Source of the DNA: Cherax quadricarinatus
Taxonomy: Eukaryota; Arthropoda; Malacostraca; Decapoda; Parastacidae
DNA: 64,000 nt
Assembly (NCBI RefSeq): GCF_038502225.1
Contig: NC_091346.1
Location: 10,949,362 to 11,013,361, forward strand
Reading direction: 5' to 3'
The position numbers and the translations under genes are program-made. The notes beneath the pieces are model-generated. The model was not told the DNA's origin. It did not search any database and worked only from the letters and a program-made list of their open reading frames with translations. Every line of letters begins with the position of its first letter. The first letter of the stretch is position 1. Positions 54,598 to 64,000 of the stretch are shown here, in pieces.

Positions 54598-54960
54598 CTC
54601 TTTTAGACTGTCAGAAAGACAGCGGCCAGTTTCTCCAAAGTTTTACAGAGGACAAGAGAAGCAGGAAATGGAGGAGATTCTAGAAACATTAAGTACAAAC
54701 TAGATTGCTACAAAGAGTATTTATTTGACGATAAGTTGGTTTGATGTCTAAAGAACATGGGGTATTGTTTAGATTTAGAAGCTACATTGGAAAATAAAAT
54801 CTGTTCGGCATGAGAGTAGACAAAGTTTATGATATCAGAAGAGTAGTCGAGAGAATGCACTGTGAAGAGTGGAAATTTCTATGTTAATAATCTGAGGGCC
54901 ACGTATGGAAGGAAGGGGAAAGAAAAAGACAAGAATAATCTTGATAATTGAAACACTTAA
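54598..54960. other. Unassigned DNA
   Basis: No gene or repeat recognised. Confidence 0.4.
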
Positions 54961-55284
54961 GCAATATTTTTGAAAAAAAAATTCTGGAAACGTTTCGCCA
55001 TCCAGTGGCTTCTTTAGTCCAATACAGAGAAGAACGGTGGGAGATGAGGAAGAGTTTGAGGTACTCAGTGGTTCAGCCTTGAGTCGATGTGCTCAGTCCT
55101 TCACTCCTGATAAAGGTACAACATTCTACAAGATTGATGGACTGAACACATCGACTCCAGGCTGAGGGACTGATTACCTCATACTCCTCCTCTCCTTACG
55201 CCTTCCTCTTTGTATTGGACTGTTGAAGCCACTGTGTGGCGAAACGTTTCCTGAATAAAGATTCCCATATGCTGCATAAGTGTC
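54961..55284. mobile_element. PLE-3 inverted-type element, degraded hammerheads
   Basis: A minus-strand terminal region (hammerhead with CTAAAGA core, near 54,985-55,020) faces a plus-strand one (core CTGTTGA at 55,220-55,226, within 55,213-55,257). They share GATGTGTTCAGTCC-type sequence between them. Both cores have changes at invariant positions. The right end runs at 55,285 into a piece of Jockey-like LINE rather than the usual TGTCGG tail. Confidence 0.65.
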
Positions 55285-55342
55285 CCAGTCATCTTACACA
55301 TCTCCTCCAACCCTATCCTCATCCCAGCCACACCTTCCTTCT
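55285..55342 (+). pseudogene. Short Jockey-like LINE ORF2 fragment
   Basis: CCCAGTCATCTTACACATCT and CCAACCCTATCCTCATCC match the endonuclease end of copy B at 59,386-59,432, with a duplicated CTC. It is about 55 bases between a PLE-3 and a PLE-4 element. Confidence 0.65.
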
Positions 55343-55344
55343 GT

Positions 55345-56012
55345 TAGGTAAGACACATGTTCAACATTTAGGTATCTTTATTTCGAAACGTTTCGCCTCT
55401 TCAGTCGAGTACAGAAAAGTTGATAGAAGCAGAAGATACTTGAAGACGATGTAATCAGTCCATCACCCTTGAAGTTTTGAGGTAGTCAGCCCCTCAGTCT
55501 GGAGAAAAGTATTGTTCCATAGTCTGAAACAATATGGAGTTGAAGTGACAGGATGGAGCCTTATATACCGCCAGAAGGTGAGATGTAGGCCACTGGTAGA
55601 GGTAAGAAAGTTGTCGTTGGAAGGTCAGGTCCCTCTCAAATCCCGCCATCAAGGGTGATGGACTGATTACATCGTCATCAAGTATCTTCTGCTTCTATCA
55701 ACTTTTCTGTACTCGACTGAAGAAGCCTACTGTGTAGGCGAAACATTTCGAAATAAAGATACCTAAATGTTGCATATGTGTCTTACCTAACAACCTGTCG
55801 GTATTTTATACCATTTTAATGTTCACTCTGTCAGACACTGCAGCACAAGGGTATCTTGGTACAGATCTGAAATCAACTTTGTCAACTTCTACTAGTGTGA
55901 ATGGCGGGATTTGAGAGGGACCTGACCTTCCAAAGAAAACATTCTTACCTCTACTAGTGGCCTACATCTCACCTCCTGGCGTTATATAAGGCTCCATCCT
56001 GTCACTTCAACT
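55345..56012. mobile_element. PLE family 4 (retrozyme-like), inverted pair plus a third partial unit
   Basis: A minus-strand unit (55,345-55,645) begins TTAGGTAAGACACATG and carries a hammerhead region with most of stem II deleted, and a TATA box. A plus-strand unit (55,646-55,825) carries an intact core and ends with AACCTGTCGGTATTTTATAC. A second plus-strand unit start (55,826-56,012) contains CTGTCAGACACTGCAG and TATATAAG at 55,983-55,990. There is no ORF. Its sequence is related to PLE-3 but distinct. Confidence 0.75.
55711..55753 (+). ncRNA. Type I hammerhead ribozyme candidate (PLE-4)
   Basis: Stem I TCGA/TCGA, core CTGAAGA at 55,717-55,723, extra A, stem II GCCTAC/GTAGGC with TGT loop, then GAAACATT. 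Stem II differs from PLE-3 by compensatory changes on both strands (CCAC/GTGG to CCTAC/GTAGG), which supports selection on the fold. ACAT replaces the palindromic ACGT. Confidence 0.68.
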
Positions 56013-56640
56013 CACAGACCAAACTGGTGGCTGCCAGAGCCACGAAACTTATGGGGGAGGTCTTAGGTGATACCCCATCTCAATAGTGGTACCGAGCAGC
56101 GACTCAGGGAGAAACCCCTCCATATGATAGAAGCTGGTCCAGAGCGCAGTGTACCGCCATCCATCGGCTTCGTTTGGGCTTTCCCACAGCCAAGATGATG
56201 GTAGACAAGGCTGAGGAGGAGATGTGCCAGTACTGTCAGCACGTTGTCCAGCGGCCCCTAACACACTATCTTCTAGAGTGCGAAGCTACTGAGACACTCC
56301 GCAGGCAACTAGGGGTGATATTCCCTCCCGAAGAGGACCCAGAGATGACTGCGGCCACACTAGTGTACCATGGGGTCAACGAACCAGACAAGCTGTTACC
56401 TGTGATAATGACATATCCTCCTCCTCGCTAGTGTCCATAGTTACATATGGTGTCGCTTATGAGATGCACCAGTTGAACTGACCAGAGGGGCACTTGAGCG
56501 GCATGCGTCGCATCATTGTGGAAACCTTTCTCCATCGGGAGCCAGAGACGGGTCATCGCAAGATTGGGACCCGTGCCAGGACTATGGTCTTGGCGAACAT
56601 TATACATACATACTTCAACTCACACTCACTCATTGGACAC
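56013..56640 (+). pseudogene. I-like LINE 3' end: ORF2 C-terminal domain and 3' UTR
   Basis: The frame from about 56,013 reads TKLVAARATKLMGEVLGD, a stop, then HRLRLGFPTAKMMVD. A zinc-binding-like segment follows with C-x2-C, His and Cys in the order CQYC...THYLLEC, and EEDPEMTAATLVYHGV before the stop at 56,431. This is the tail that follows the RNase H domain in I-type LINEs. The 3' UTR runs to about 56,640, where a Jockey-like 5' UTR begins. Confidence 0.7.
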
Positions 56641-57321
56641 ACAGCTCCATCGACCAACGATCTCGCCTCTCTAATTACCCCGTGTTGAGTGTGACTTTCC
56701 TCAGAGTGGTGGTTACTAGACCTTCGTCTTCACCTTCAGGATTGGTGCGTCGGTGGCTGCCTGCCCAAGGGCAGGAAGCCTCCCTCTGCACTCCTGTTGC
56801 TATCTGTAGCCTCCACGCTCCAGACTGTACGTGTAGTCTACACGCTATTCAGCCAGTGTTGCCTCTCCTCACCGTTGTCTGAAGTCTCCACGCCTCAGCC
56901 TGTATGTGAAGTCTGCATGCCATACAGCTAGTGTTGGCTCTCCTCATCGCTCACACCCAGAGTTGCTCTCTTCACCGAATGGTGGTTACTGGACCTTCGT
57001 CTTCACCATCAGGATTGGTGCGTCGGTGGCTGCCTACCCAAGGGCAGGAAACCTCCCTCTGCACTCCTGTTGCTGTCTGAAGTCTCCACGCCTCAGCCTG
57101 TACGTGTGGTCTGCACGCCATACAGCCAGTGTTGCCTCTCCTCACCGTTCAGGGCATACAGTGCTCCATCAAGCTACAGCTCACCTCCTCAGTGTCCTGT
57201 GCCTCCAGAGACGGACTCCACAAGAAACTTTAAAGTTATAGCCAGGCAAGTACGTGTGTCTACTTCATACGTATGCCTAGCCAATTATTCTCACAGATTT
57301 GGCCCCCACATTTAATTTACG

Positions 57322-58788
57322 ATGCCTTCAGTGCCTTCCACTTCCTTTCCCCTTACCACTCCTCCTCTACTGCCAACACCTGCCTCTACTCTGTCTACTC
57401 CTGCCTCTAAGGCCTACCCTGCCTCTACCTCTTCCAAACCCAAATCTTTCTCGCTTAACCTCAAATCTGATCATGCCACTATCTGTCCTGGAAATTTATT
57501 GTACCAGATCACTGGCGCTCCTCAGCTGAAAGTCTTTAAAACCAAGTCAGGATTCAAACTACTTCTTGACAGACATTCTTACGAAACGTACACCTCAACC
57601 GAGACCAGACAAAAAGTTCTTAACGCAGGCTTCACTATTATTTGGACTCCTGAGCACTGCCTCAAATGCACAGTGATCGCAAAACACATAGACTATTTTC
57701 TCCTGACTGCTTATGACACAGACAAAGAATACTTAATCAAAGACATTAGAACTAAGAACAAAGTCTCTGTTGACGATATTTATAGACCTGAAAACTCTAC
57801 CATCCTCAAAATACGCTGTTAAACTCCTTCTGACGCCTCTACACTCTTCAATCAAGGAATCCTTGCCAAGACCATCCGCATTCCTCCAAAAACCCTCTTC
57901 ACTCCAAACTTTCACCCCATCACACAATGTCTGAAATGCTATAAATTCGGCCACGACAAAATCTCATGCACTTCCACACAAACCTGCTCCAGATGTTCAG
58001 CAACTGGCCACTTCTGGAACACTTGCAACCTCCCCCTTAAATGTTCTAACTGCGGTGGGTCACACACTGCAGTTGCAAATTCCTGCACTTCTAGAAAAGA
58101 CATTCTCTCCACCCACAGAGCTAGCCAACCTCCCTCCCTCCCTTCCCTGCACCTCCTCCCCTACAATACCTTCCACCCCTCCCCCCAATGCCTGGGTTAC
58201 TCCACGCACTTGGTCTACCTCTCCTACTCTACACACTTCAAACACCAACACACAGACTACAAGCACTTTTCCTTCTACACCTACACCCACACAAGACAAC
58301 AAAACTAACTGCCAACTAGCCACTGCTGCCCACTCTGCGATGGTAATCTCTCAAGCTTACCAATCAGACTACTCACATGTCCTTAACCTAATCTTATCTG
58401 CTAACAATCTTCCCTCTTTAATTATCCCTCCTTCCTGCTTCTTCTCTAAGCCCCTCATCAATTACCATAGCTTCCACTTCCTCATCCCCTACCAAAGCTT
58501 CCACTTCCTCTGCATCTACCTTCGTCCACTCCTCCACCACAACCAAAACTTCATCCAGGTCCAACTCCACCTCCTCCAGACAAAATCCACTCAAACCTAA
58601 ACCTGCCCCAACTTCTGACAGACAGACAAAAGAACATAAAAACAGATCCATCTCTTCCTCCCCCTCCAGGAAACGGGTCCGTAACACCTACAAACTCACA
58701 TCCACTGATGGCACCACTATCACGGGCTTTAATCCAAACTCCTCCCCCGACATTAACTTTGCTATGACGAAACCATTAAATCATATTT
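57322..58788 (+). pseudogene. Jockey-like ORF1 with three CCHC zinc knuckles
   Basis: MPSVPSTS at 57,322 starts a Ser/Pro/Thr-rich N-part, then SLNLKSDHATICPGNLLYQ and an RRM-like region (LKVFKTKSGFKLLLDRH, IDYFLLTAYDTDKEYLIKDI). A TAA at 57,820 interrupts it where copy A has a sense codon. After it, in the same frame, come CLKCYKFGHDKISC, CSRCSATGHFWNTC and CSNCGGSHTAVANSC. A frameshift near 58,110 leads into the low-complexity tail ending AMTKPLNHI at about 58,788. Compared with copy A it keeps about 75 bases that A lost. Likely role: RNA-binding gag-like protein. Confidence 0.78.
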
Positions 58789-59640
58789 AAAGTGATTCAG
58801 TTCAACGTACGTTCTTACTTTACAATTAGACACCTACTGGCCGAGCTCCTTGAAGCAGAGAAACCAGATATTGTTTTGCTAAACAGTACCTGCCTCAAAG
58901 CCCCTCAACATATCCGCACATTAAGGTTACACTGCACTACAGTCCCCCTATGATCCCCACGATGGGGTTGCCATCCTTGTCAAATCCAACATAAAACACG
59001 AATCTCTCCCAATCCCTTTTATTCACCAACAGTGTCTTGCAGTCAGAATACACACCCACCTTGGCCCATTTATCTTTTTCACCACCTATGCTCGCCCAAA
59101 CACTATTCTCAACATACACGACCTTTCCTTAGTCTTCAACTATTCCAACATACCTACTAGCTGACATGAATGCCAAACACACCGCCTTTCAACACTCCAG
59201 TAACAACCAACTTGGTCACCTATTACTCAACTTCAAGAACCATAAACACCTAATTCATCTCGGCCCAGACTTCAATACCTTCTACAATCACATGGGCCAA
59301 GGCAAACCAGACATCATTCTGGCAAACCGAGTCAGCTCTCTATTTCAACACATCTCACCCGGCCCTATTACAGGCTCTGATCACATCCCAGTCATCTTAC
59401 ACATCTCCAACCCTATCCTCATTCCTTCCTTCTCCTACAAGAACGCTGACTGGGATGTTTAAACAACACATAGACAATATTAACCTCACCTATGACTACA
59501 ACAACAAACCTATCTCTGACATCGATACTCAACTTGATCTCATCCAGGACACCATTACACAAGCAGCCAACAACACAATACAAAAGAAAACTCACACCAC
59601 TCGTTATTCCTTAAACCGTCACTCAGAACAAGAAGACTAA
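58789..59640 (+). pseudogene. Jockey-like ORF2 endonuclease, degraded start
   Basis: The ORF2 start codon is ATA here instead of the ATG of copy A. FKVIQFNVRSYFTIRHLLAELLEAEKPDI follows, with several stops and shifts between 58,920 and 59,160. The better-preserved part has MNAKHTAFQHSSNNQ, GKPDIILANRV and GSDHIPVILHIS (59,166-59,462), the Asn and His blocks of the EEP fold. A further segment runs to a stop at 59,640. Confidence 0.75.
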
Positions 59641-60321
59641 TTATCTGCTACCACAATCGCTTCCTCTACAACACACACAGATTTAATCAAGTCCGATTAG
59701 ATCTCACTTACCTTAGAAACAACATTCTACACAGTCTAGTCCAAGACTACAACAATCACTGGTCACAACTCATACAACAAGCAGACAAACAGCGTATTAA
59801 AAACACTAAAGCCTTCTGGAACTTTATCAAAAAAATCAGAGGCACAACTCCCACCAACAAATTCAAACACATCACGCTTACACGGACACATTCACTCAAG
59901 GCATGCAATAGCTAATAAGGCCCTTGCGGGCCTCTACAAGCTGAAACACGCCTATCAACGCACCAAACTACACCTCTACAAATCCCTAATACGTCCTCTG
60001 ATAACTTACTCTCCTCTAGCCCTCTCTCTTGTAGCAAAAACAAACTTAATTAAACTGCAGCTTGTCCAGAACAAGGCGCTTCGCTGGGTGCTTGATGTCA
60101 GATGGGAGGACTTCGCCACAAGCGAGTCTCTCCATGCCCAATTAGACATCCCTGTGCTGAATCTGTACAGGAAGACGCTCAGTGACAGACAGATAGACAA
60201 ACTTGAGACACAACATAACTACTGGACCTCTCTCCTTGACGAAGACATTCGTAGACCCACAAACCGACACAACCTTTTCTACTCCTTGTATGAGCCTGCT
60301 CGTAACCCTGTCTACAAATAA
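59641..60321 (+). pseudogene. Jockey-like ORF2 linker and C-terminal region (RT deleted)
   Basis: LDLTYLRNNILHSLV and AFWNFIKKIRGTTP (to about 59,880) form the linker before the RT. At about 59,880 the sequence jumps directly to AIANKALAGLYKLKHAYQR, LYKSLIRPLITYSPLAL, QLVQNKALRWVLDVRWED and the C-terminus NLFYSLYEPARNPVYK with stop at 60,321. Motifs A, B and C of the RT are absent. The final part is open and well preserved. Confidence 0.75.
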
Positions 60322-60705
60322 CCTTAGGATTCTTTGAAAGGTACCTCCGACCCAAGTTCGCATTAGCTGCTGGGTTAAGCCCAGGCTCAATTTACACCCG
60401 TCCTCCCTGCTCACCCCACCGGAGTCCCAACAGAAGAGCCTGCTATGTCTGTTCTCAATGTCTGTCCCACGATCGCCTTAGCTGCTGGTTTAAGCCCTGG
60501 CTCTATTTCTACGACTAAGAACACTCCTCGTCAGCGCTATTCTTCGTCTGTCCCGTCTTCCCCACTCATTCCATTGGGATCTTACCTAAACTTGTTCGCT
60601 TGTTCGTTCGCCTGTGCTCCAGATTCTTAACCACAACGGTGCTCTTTACACCAACTCCAAGACTGAGGGACGATTACCTAGAATTTGTATTGATAAAGGC
60701 ACTGG
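60322..60705 (+). other. 3' UTR of Jockey-like LINE copy B
   Basis: It contains a duplicated phrase, TTAGCTGCTGGGTTAAGCCC and TTAGCTGCTGGTTTAAGCCC, about 110 bases apart. It ends at GATAAAGGCACTGG next to a CR1 3' end. Confidence 0.6.
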
Positions 60706-61586
60706 ATGTCCCATACTAGGCAGGTCCTTCACAAGCCATCCCACTAACAGAAAATTTGCCTAACCCATTTTCAACGCTACCAAAGCAATAAGCTTTGTCC
60801 AACCTAAATTTGATACTACCCAAGGTTTTAGCTTCAATAACCCTACTAGGCAGACTGTTCCACTAATCAACTACCCTATTTCCAATCCAATACTTTCCTA
60901 TATCCTTTCTAAATCTAAACTTATCTAATTTGAATCCATTGTTGTAGGTTCTCTACTGGAGAGAGTCTTAAAAACTTATTTATATCCCCTTTGGTGATAC
61001 CCATTTTCCGCTTATACACTTCGATCATGTCTCCCCTTATTCTGCGTCCTACAAGTGAATGTAATTTAAGGGTCTTCAATCTTTCTTGATACGGAATACT
61101 TCTAATGGTATGAATTAATTTTGTCATTGTTCGCTGAATGTTTTCTAACACATTAATATCCATTCTATTATATGGAGACCAGAACTGAGCTGCATAATCT
61201 AGGTGAGGCCTTACTAATGATGTATAAAGCTGCAGTATGACCTCTGGACTTCTGTTGCTTACACTTCTTGATATAAATCCCAGTAATCTATTTGCCTTAT
61301 TACGTACGCTTAGGCATTGCTGTCTTGGTTTAAGGTTGCTGCTCACCATAACCCCTAAGTCCTTTTCGCAATCTGTATGGCTAAGTTCTACATTATTTAG
61401 CTGATAAATGCAAGGGTTACGAACATTCCCGAACTTCAGAACTTTTTACATATATCTACAATGAACTGCATCTGCCATTTTGTTTTTTTTTGACCACGAA
61501 TTCAGTTTGTCAATATCCTTCTGAAGTTCCCTGACATCTACGACTGAATCGATCATTCTACCTATCTTTGTGTCATCAGCTAATTT
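60706..61586 (-). pseudogene. CR1 ORF2 3' fragment, cut by the second Tx1-like LINE
   Basis: On the minus strand the sequence begins ADDTK (the motif C region, GTGTCATCAGC on the plus strand at 61,570-61,580). It continues through a frameshifted stretch, then [20 protein letters not shown] (61,370), SLVRPHLDYAAQFWSPY and LHSLVGRRIRGDMIEVYK, before frameshifts at about 60,950 in the C-terminal block. The 3' UTR ends at CCCATACTAGGCAGGTCC (about 60,712) without the octamer tail. The 5' side is interrupted at 61,587 by the A-rich tail of a Tx1-like LINE. Confidence 0.82.
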
Positions 61587-62733
61587 TTTTTATATTTTAA
61601 TTAAAACGTTACAATACATTAAATAAATAAAAGAACACCGTATCGGATCTTCCACAGAAATTATAAATTTTCATTGTGGAAAAACACACTGAAGGTTTAA
61701 CTTTGTGCTGACACAAACCATCTCTCATCCTCTGTGATTTACATTCCTTTACACCTATGTTAAATGCAAGATTACGCAAGATTATACATTAAATCAATCA
61801 AAATATATTACAATATGCATTATTATTATAATCAAGAAGAAGCGCTAAACCCACAATATGCATTAATATTACAATTAGTGTACTTATCACTCGACTGATA
61901 GGTGTGTAATATATAATTCATTAAATTGGCTTTATAATTAATACAAATAAAGACAATCCTCACAACCCCTTTTCGTCTGCTAATTACAGTGTACACACAT
62001 ACAATTACATGATGTAATGATCCAATTAATAGTACTTACATTCCCCCCTCCTTTCCCCCCAGTGCGAAAATAAAATATTCAACTTGCACTAGACTTCACA
62101 TCTTACAATTGTTCATTTAACTTATATAATAATAACTAACATAATTAAACCTTAGGACACAATATATAGACGATAACACTTTGATAATAGTGAAGAATAC
62201 CAACTAATATGATAACTTTACACTAGATATTGAAACACAAACAATACATATACCCATATTTATATAAGTAGACATGTATTATCACGCGTAACATGGTATA
62301 GATTATATTGAAAAGTTTTAGAGCATTATCAGACTTGCTTTTTCACACAAAATACAATACGCCTAATCGATTTGGTAAGCTCTCTCTCGCTTCCCATTGA
62401 TAACTCGGGAAAACACTTCTACAGTTAAATCAGTGCTAAATAACAAGAAATACTGACACTAATTACATGTTTCACTCTTCCCCCCACACTTATGCAGAGA
62501 CGAGTCCATCCAGCCATTACAACATTAAATCGCGCAGTCTTCTCACAGTCATTCCGATATACGATACTGGAAAATCGATAGCCCATCTATGTTCATACAC
62601 TACCTCATTCTCGTACGTTGTTTTATAGAAATGTCCAGCTATAGCCCGTATTCTTTCCTACTCCCCCCCCCCACCTCCCTCATCGCCCACGATATAGAAA
62701 TATAATCCGCCACTAAATACATTACGGCCCTCC
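61587..62733 (-). other. 3' UTR of the second Tx1-like LINE
   Basis: AT-rich non-coding sequence between the tail and the end of ORF2. It contains a 30-base insert at 61,823-61,852 with a 13-bp TSD. Confidence 0.65.
61823..61852. mobile_element. 30-base insert with 13-bp TSD (decapod-type repeat fragment)
   Basis: ACAATATGCATTA occurs at 61,810-61,822 and exactly again at 61,853-61,865. Between them are 30 bases ending AAGAAGCGCTAAACCC, a motif I associate with a very common decapod interspersed repeat. The exact duplication indicates insertion of a severely truncated retroelement. Confidence 0.6.
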
Positions 62734-63990
62734 TCACACTATCTCCCACTCCCACCAACCTACTTCCACCCACCATATCCAAGACTCTGCGAAACCATAG
62801 ACGTACTCTCTAGATATACTCACAGAAATACACCACATGATATGCTGTTTCCTCCCCTCCCCCCCCACAAAACCCAACACAGACTGCAAAATTCCCATCT
62901 GATACAGTCGTACTTTAGTTGGCAAAATCCCATGTAAAAACCTATACACAGTTTCCCTCACCCTTGACTTCAACCGTAACTTACTGAATGCTCCCCAGAT
63001 GCATTTCCAATTATATAACAGAAAAACGCTCTCCCCCTCCACCACCTCATGACACCTTTCCAACCTCCCCAAAACACACACCGACACATTTCCCGGAATT
63101 TTTACCTGTAATAAGTATCTCAACATACTCATACACTCGTCTAAGTCCCTATACCCCCCACCACCGCCGGACGTCGTCCATCACATCCCTCACTATGACA
63201 CCACGGTCCCCACCCAATCGCAGATAACAATGCTTCACATACATGATCTTCAGTCTGCTACCCAAAGAAATTAATACTAAACCCCCTATTGCCAGCGATG
63301 TCATCACAACCGTCTCTCGCAGCCAATGACAACCATATCCAGATATAAAACTCTGTACTTTCCTTTGCACCTTTCCCACATCTGTCGCCATCAAGGGATA
63401 CACCACTGCCACATGCCACAATTTAAGATAAATGAATGTGTTGACCACAATGACTCTGTTGTATTATCAAACCACTCGATCTTATTCCCCCCAACCTTCG
63501 CAAAGCCCCTTGCACTACCCTTCCTGAATTTGCCTCTCTAGCCTATTGTGCTGCCCCTCTGTATAAAACTCTACAAATTTTTACCTGTTCTACCACCTGC
63601 CATCCATACTTATTCCCCAGTTACCCTCCCACCCACGAACCAACCTCCAGTAACTTCGACTTTTCACCATTAACACACATACTTGTCGCTCCACTAAATA
63701 TCTCGACGATTCTGCCTACACTTTTCAACCCCTCCTCTCCCCCCACTAAGACTGTCGTGTCATCGACATAACCCACTATACCTGTACCTCCACTATGCCT
63801 TACTCCCCCCTTCACTCACCCCTACATTAATCATCCTATATAAATGGTCTTGCAGACATGCAAATAGGATGTGAGACATGGGGCATCCGTGCCTCAGCCC
63901 CCTACCCATACTATCTTCCCCACCCTTCCATTTATCTGCACTTGTATTTCTGCACCTCTGTATAAAGTTTCTGCCCACAGCACAGTTTCC
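62734..63990 (-). pseudogene. Tx1-like ORF2: RT palm and C-terminal domain, frameshifted
   Basis: On the minus strand: GRGLRHGCPMSHILFACLQ (about 63,900), GYVDDTTVLVGGEEGL (motif C, about 63,780), then after shifts TFIYLKLWHVAVVYPL, VMTSLAIGGLVLISLGSRLKIMYVK (63,448-63,149) and CIWGAFSKLRLKSRVRETVYRFLHGILPTK with a Cys/His terminal segment (63,132-62,734). It aligns block by block with 32.2-33.4 kb of the first copy. At least three frameshifts are present. Confidence 0.8.
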
Positions 63991-64000
63991 TTACAAAAAC

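Larger units (their letters stand above)
56641..60705 (+). mobile_element. Jockey-like LINE copy B, lacking its RT core
   Basis: Order: 5' region with two tandem copies of a promoter-like monomer of about 275 bases (GGATTGGTGCGTCGGTGG at 56,740 and 57,014), ORF1, ORF2 endonuclease, a deletion, the ORF2 C-terminal region and a 3' UTR ending near 60,705 (TTGATAAAGGCACTGG). The RT palm is missing, so it is a non-autonomous deletion derivative. Confidence 0.75.
61587..64000 (-). mobile_element. Tx1/L1-superfamily LINE, second copy (3' part, runs off the window)
   Basis: The short A-rich tail (TTTTTTTTATATTTTAATTA on the plus strand) starts at 61,587 and is followed on the minus strand by 1.1 kb of 3' UTR and ORF2 sequence. 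It is homologous to the copy at 26.9-35.1 kb. The 5' part lies beyond 64,000. Confidence 0.8.

Overview
The window looks like eukaryotic, repeat-dominated nuclear DNA, most likely from a decapod crustacean. No host protein-coding gene, rRNA or functional tRNA gene could be supported. The decapod assignment is inference. It rests on families I recognise from decapod genomes: the TTTACCTGGAG-type SINE at 30.8 kb, a short AAGAAGCGCTAAACC motif at 61.8 kb, a CR1-superclade LINE at 41.5-50 kb, and Penelope-like elements (PLEs) with hammerhead-ribozyme ends. Nearly every open reading frame belongs to a retroelement or is a stop-free tandem repeat.

Layout. 1-2.8 kb: two CR1 copies, the second with a twin-priming-type 5' inversion. 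2.8-4.5 kb: a frameshifted Penelope-like element ending in a (TA)n tract. 4.6-8.0 kb: unassigned DNA, then a decayed LINE. 8.0-8.9 kb: a 52-bp hairpin-forming tandem repeat. 9.3-15.7 kb: a 15-bp minisatellite split by an intact CR1 retrotransposon with both ORFs open. 16.2-19.6 kb: five different minisatellites. 20.2-20.5 kb: a palindromic foldback element. 20.7-25.7 kb: a 43-bp satellite of about 116 units. 25.7-35.6 kb: a nested tower in which a CR1 fragment is split by a Tx1/L1-like LINE, which is split by a Penelope-like element, which is split by a SINE. 35.6-37.2 kb: tandem, hammerhead-bearing Penelope/retrozyme-like units. 37.2-40.7 kb: a Jockey-like LINE and a CR1 ORF1 fragment. 41.5-50 kb: a LINE on the minus strand interrupted by a Penelope-like element and by a palindromic array of tRNA-derived 272-bp units. 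50-51 kb: purine, TA and TG microsatellites. 54.3-56 kb: more hammerhead-bearing elements. 56-60.7 kb: I-like and Jockey-like LINEs. 60.7-64 kb: a CR1 fragment split by a second Tx1-like LINE that runs off the window.

The elements do not form a pathway; they record a history. Target-site duplications (TSDs) read directly from the sequence (8-14 bp) fix the insertion order at several sites. The observations I rate highest are the palindromic tRNA-derived array with a 12-bp TSD, the 377-bp tandem hammerhead units with their own TATA boxes, a 25-base identity between the 43-bp satellite and the reverse transcriptase ORF beside it, and the intact CR1 whose ORFs overlap as TGATG.
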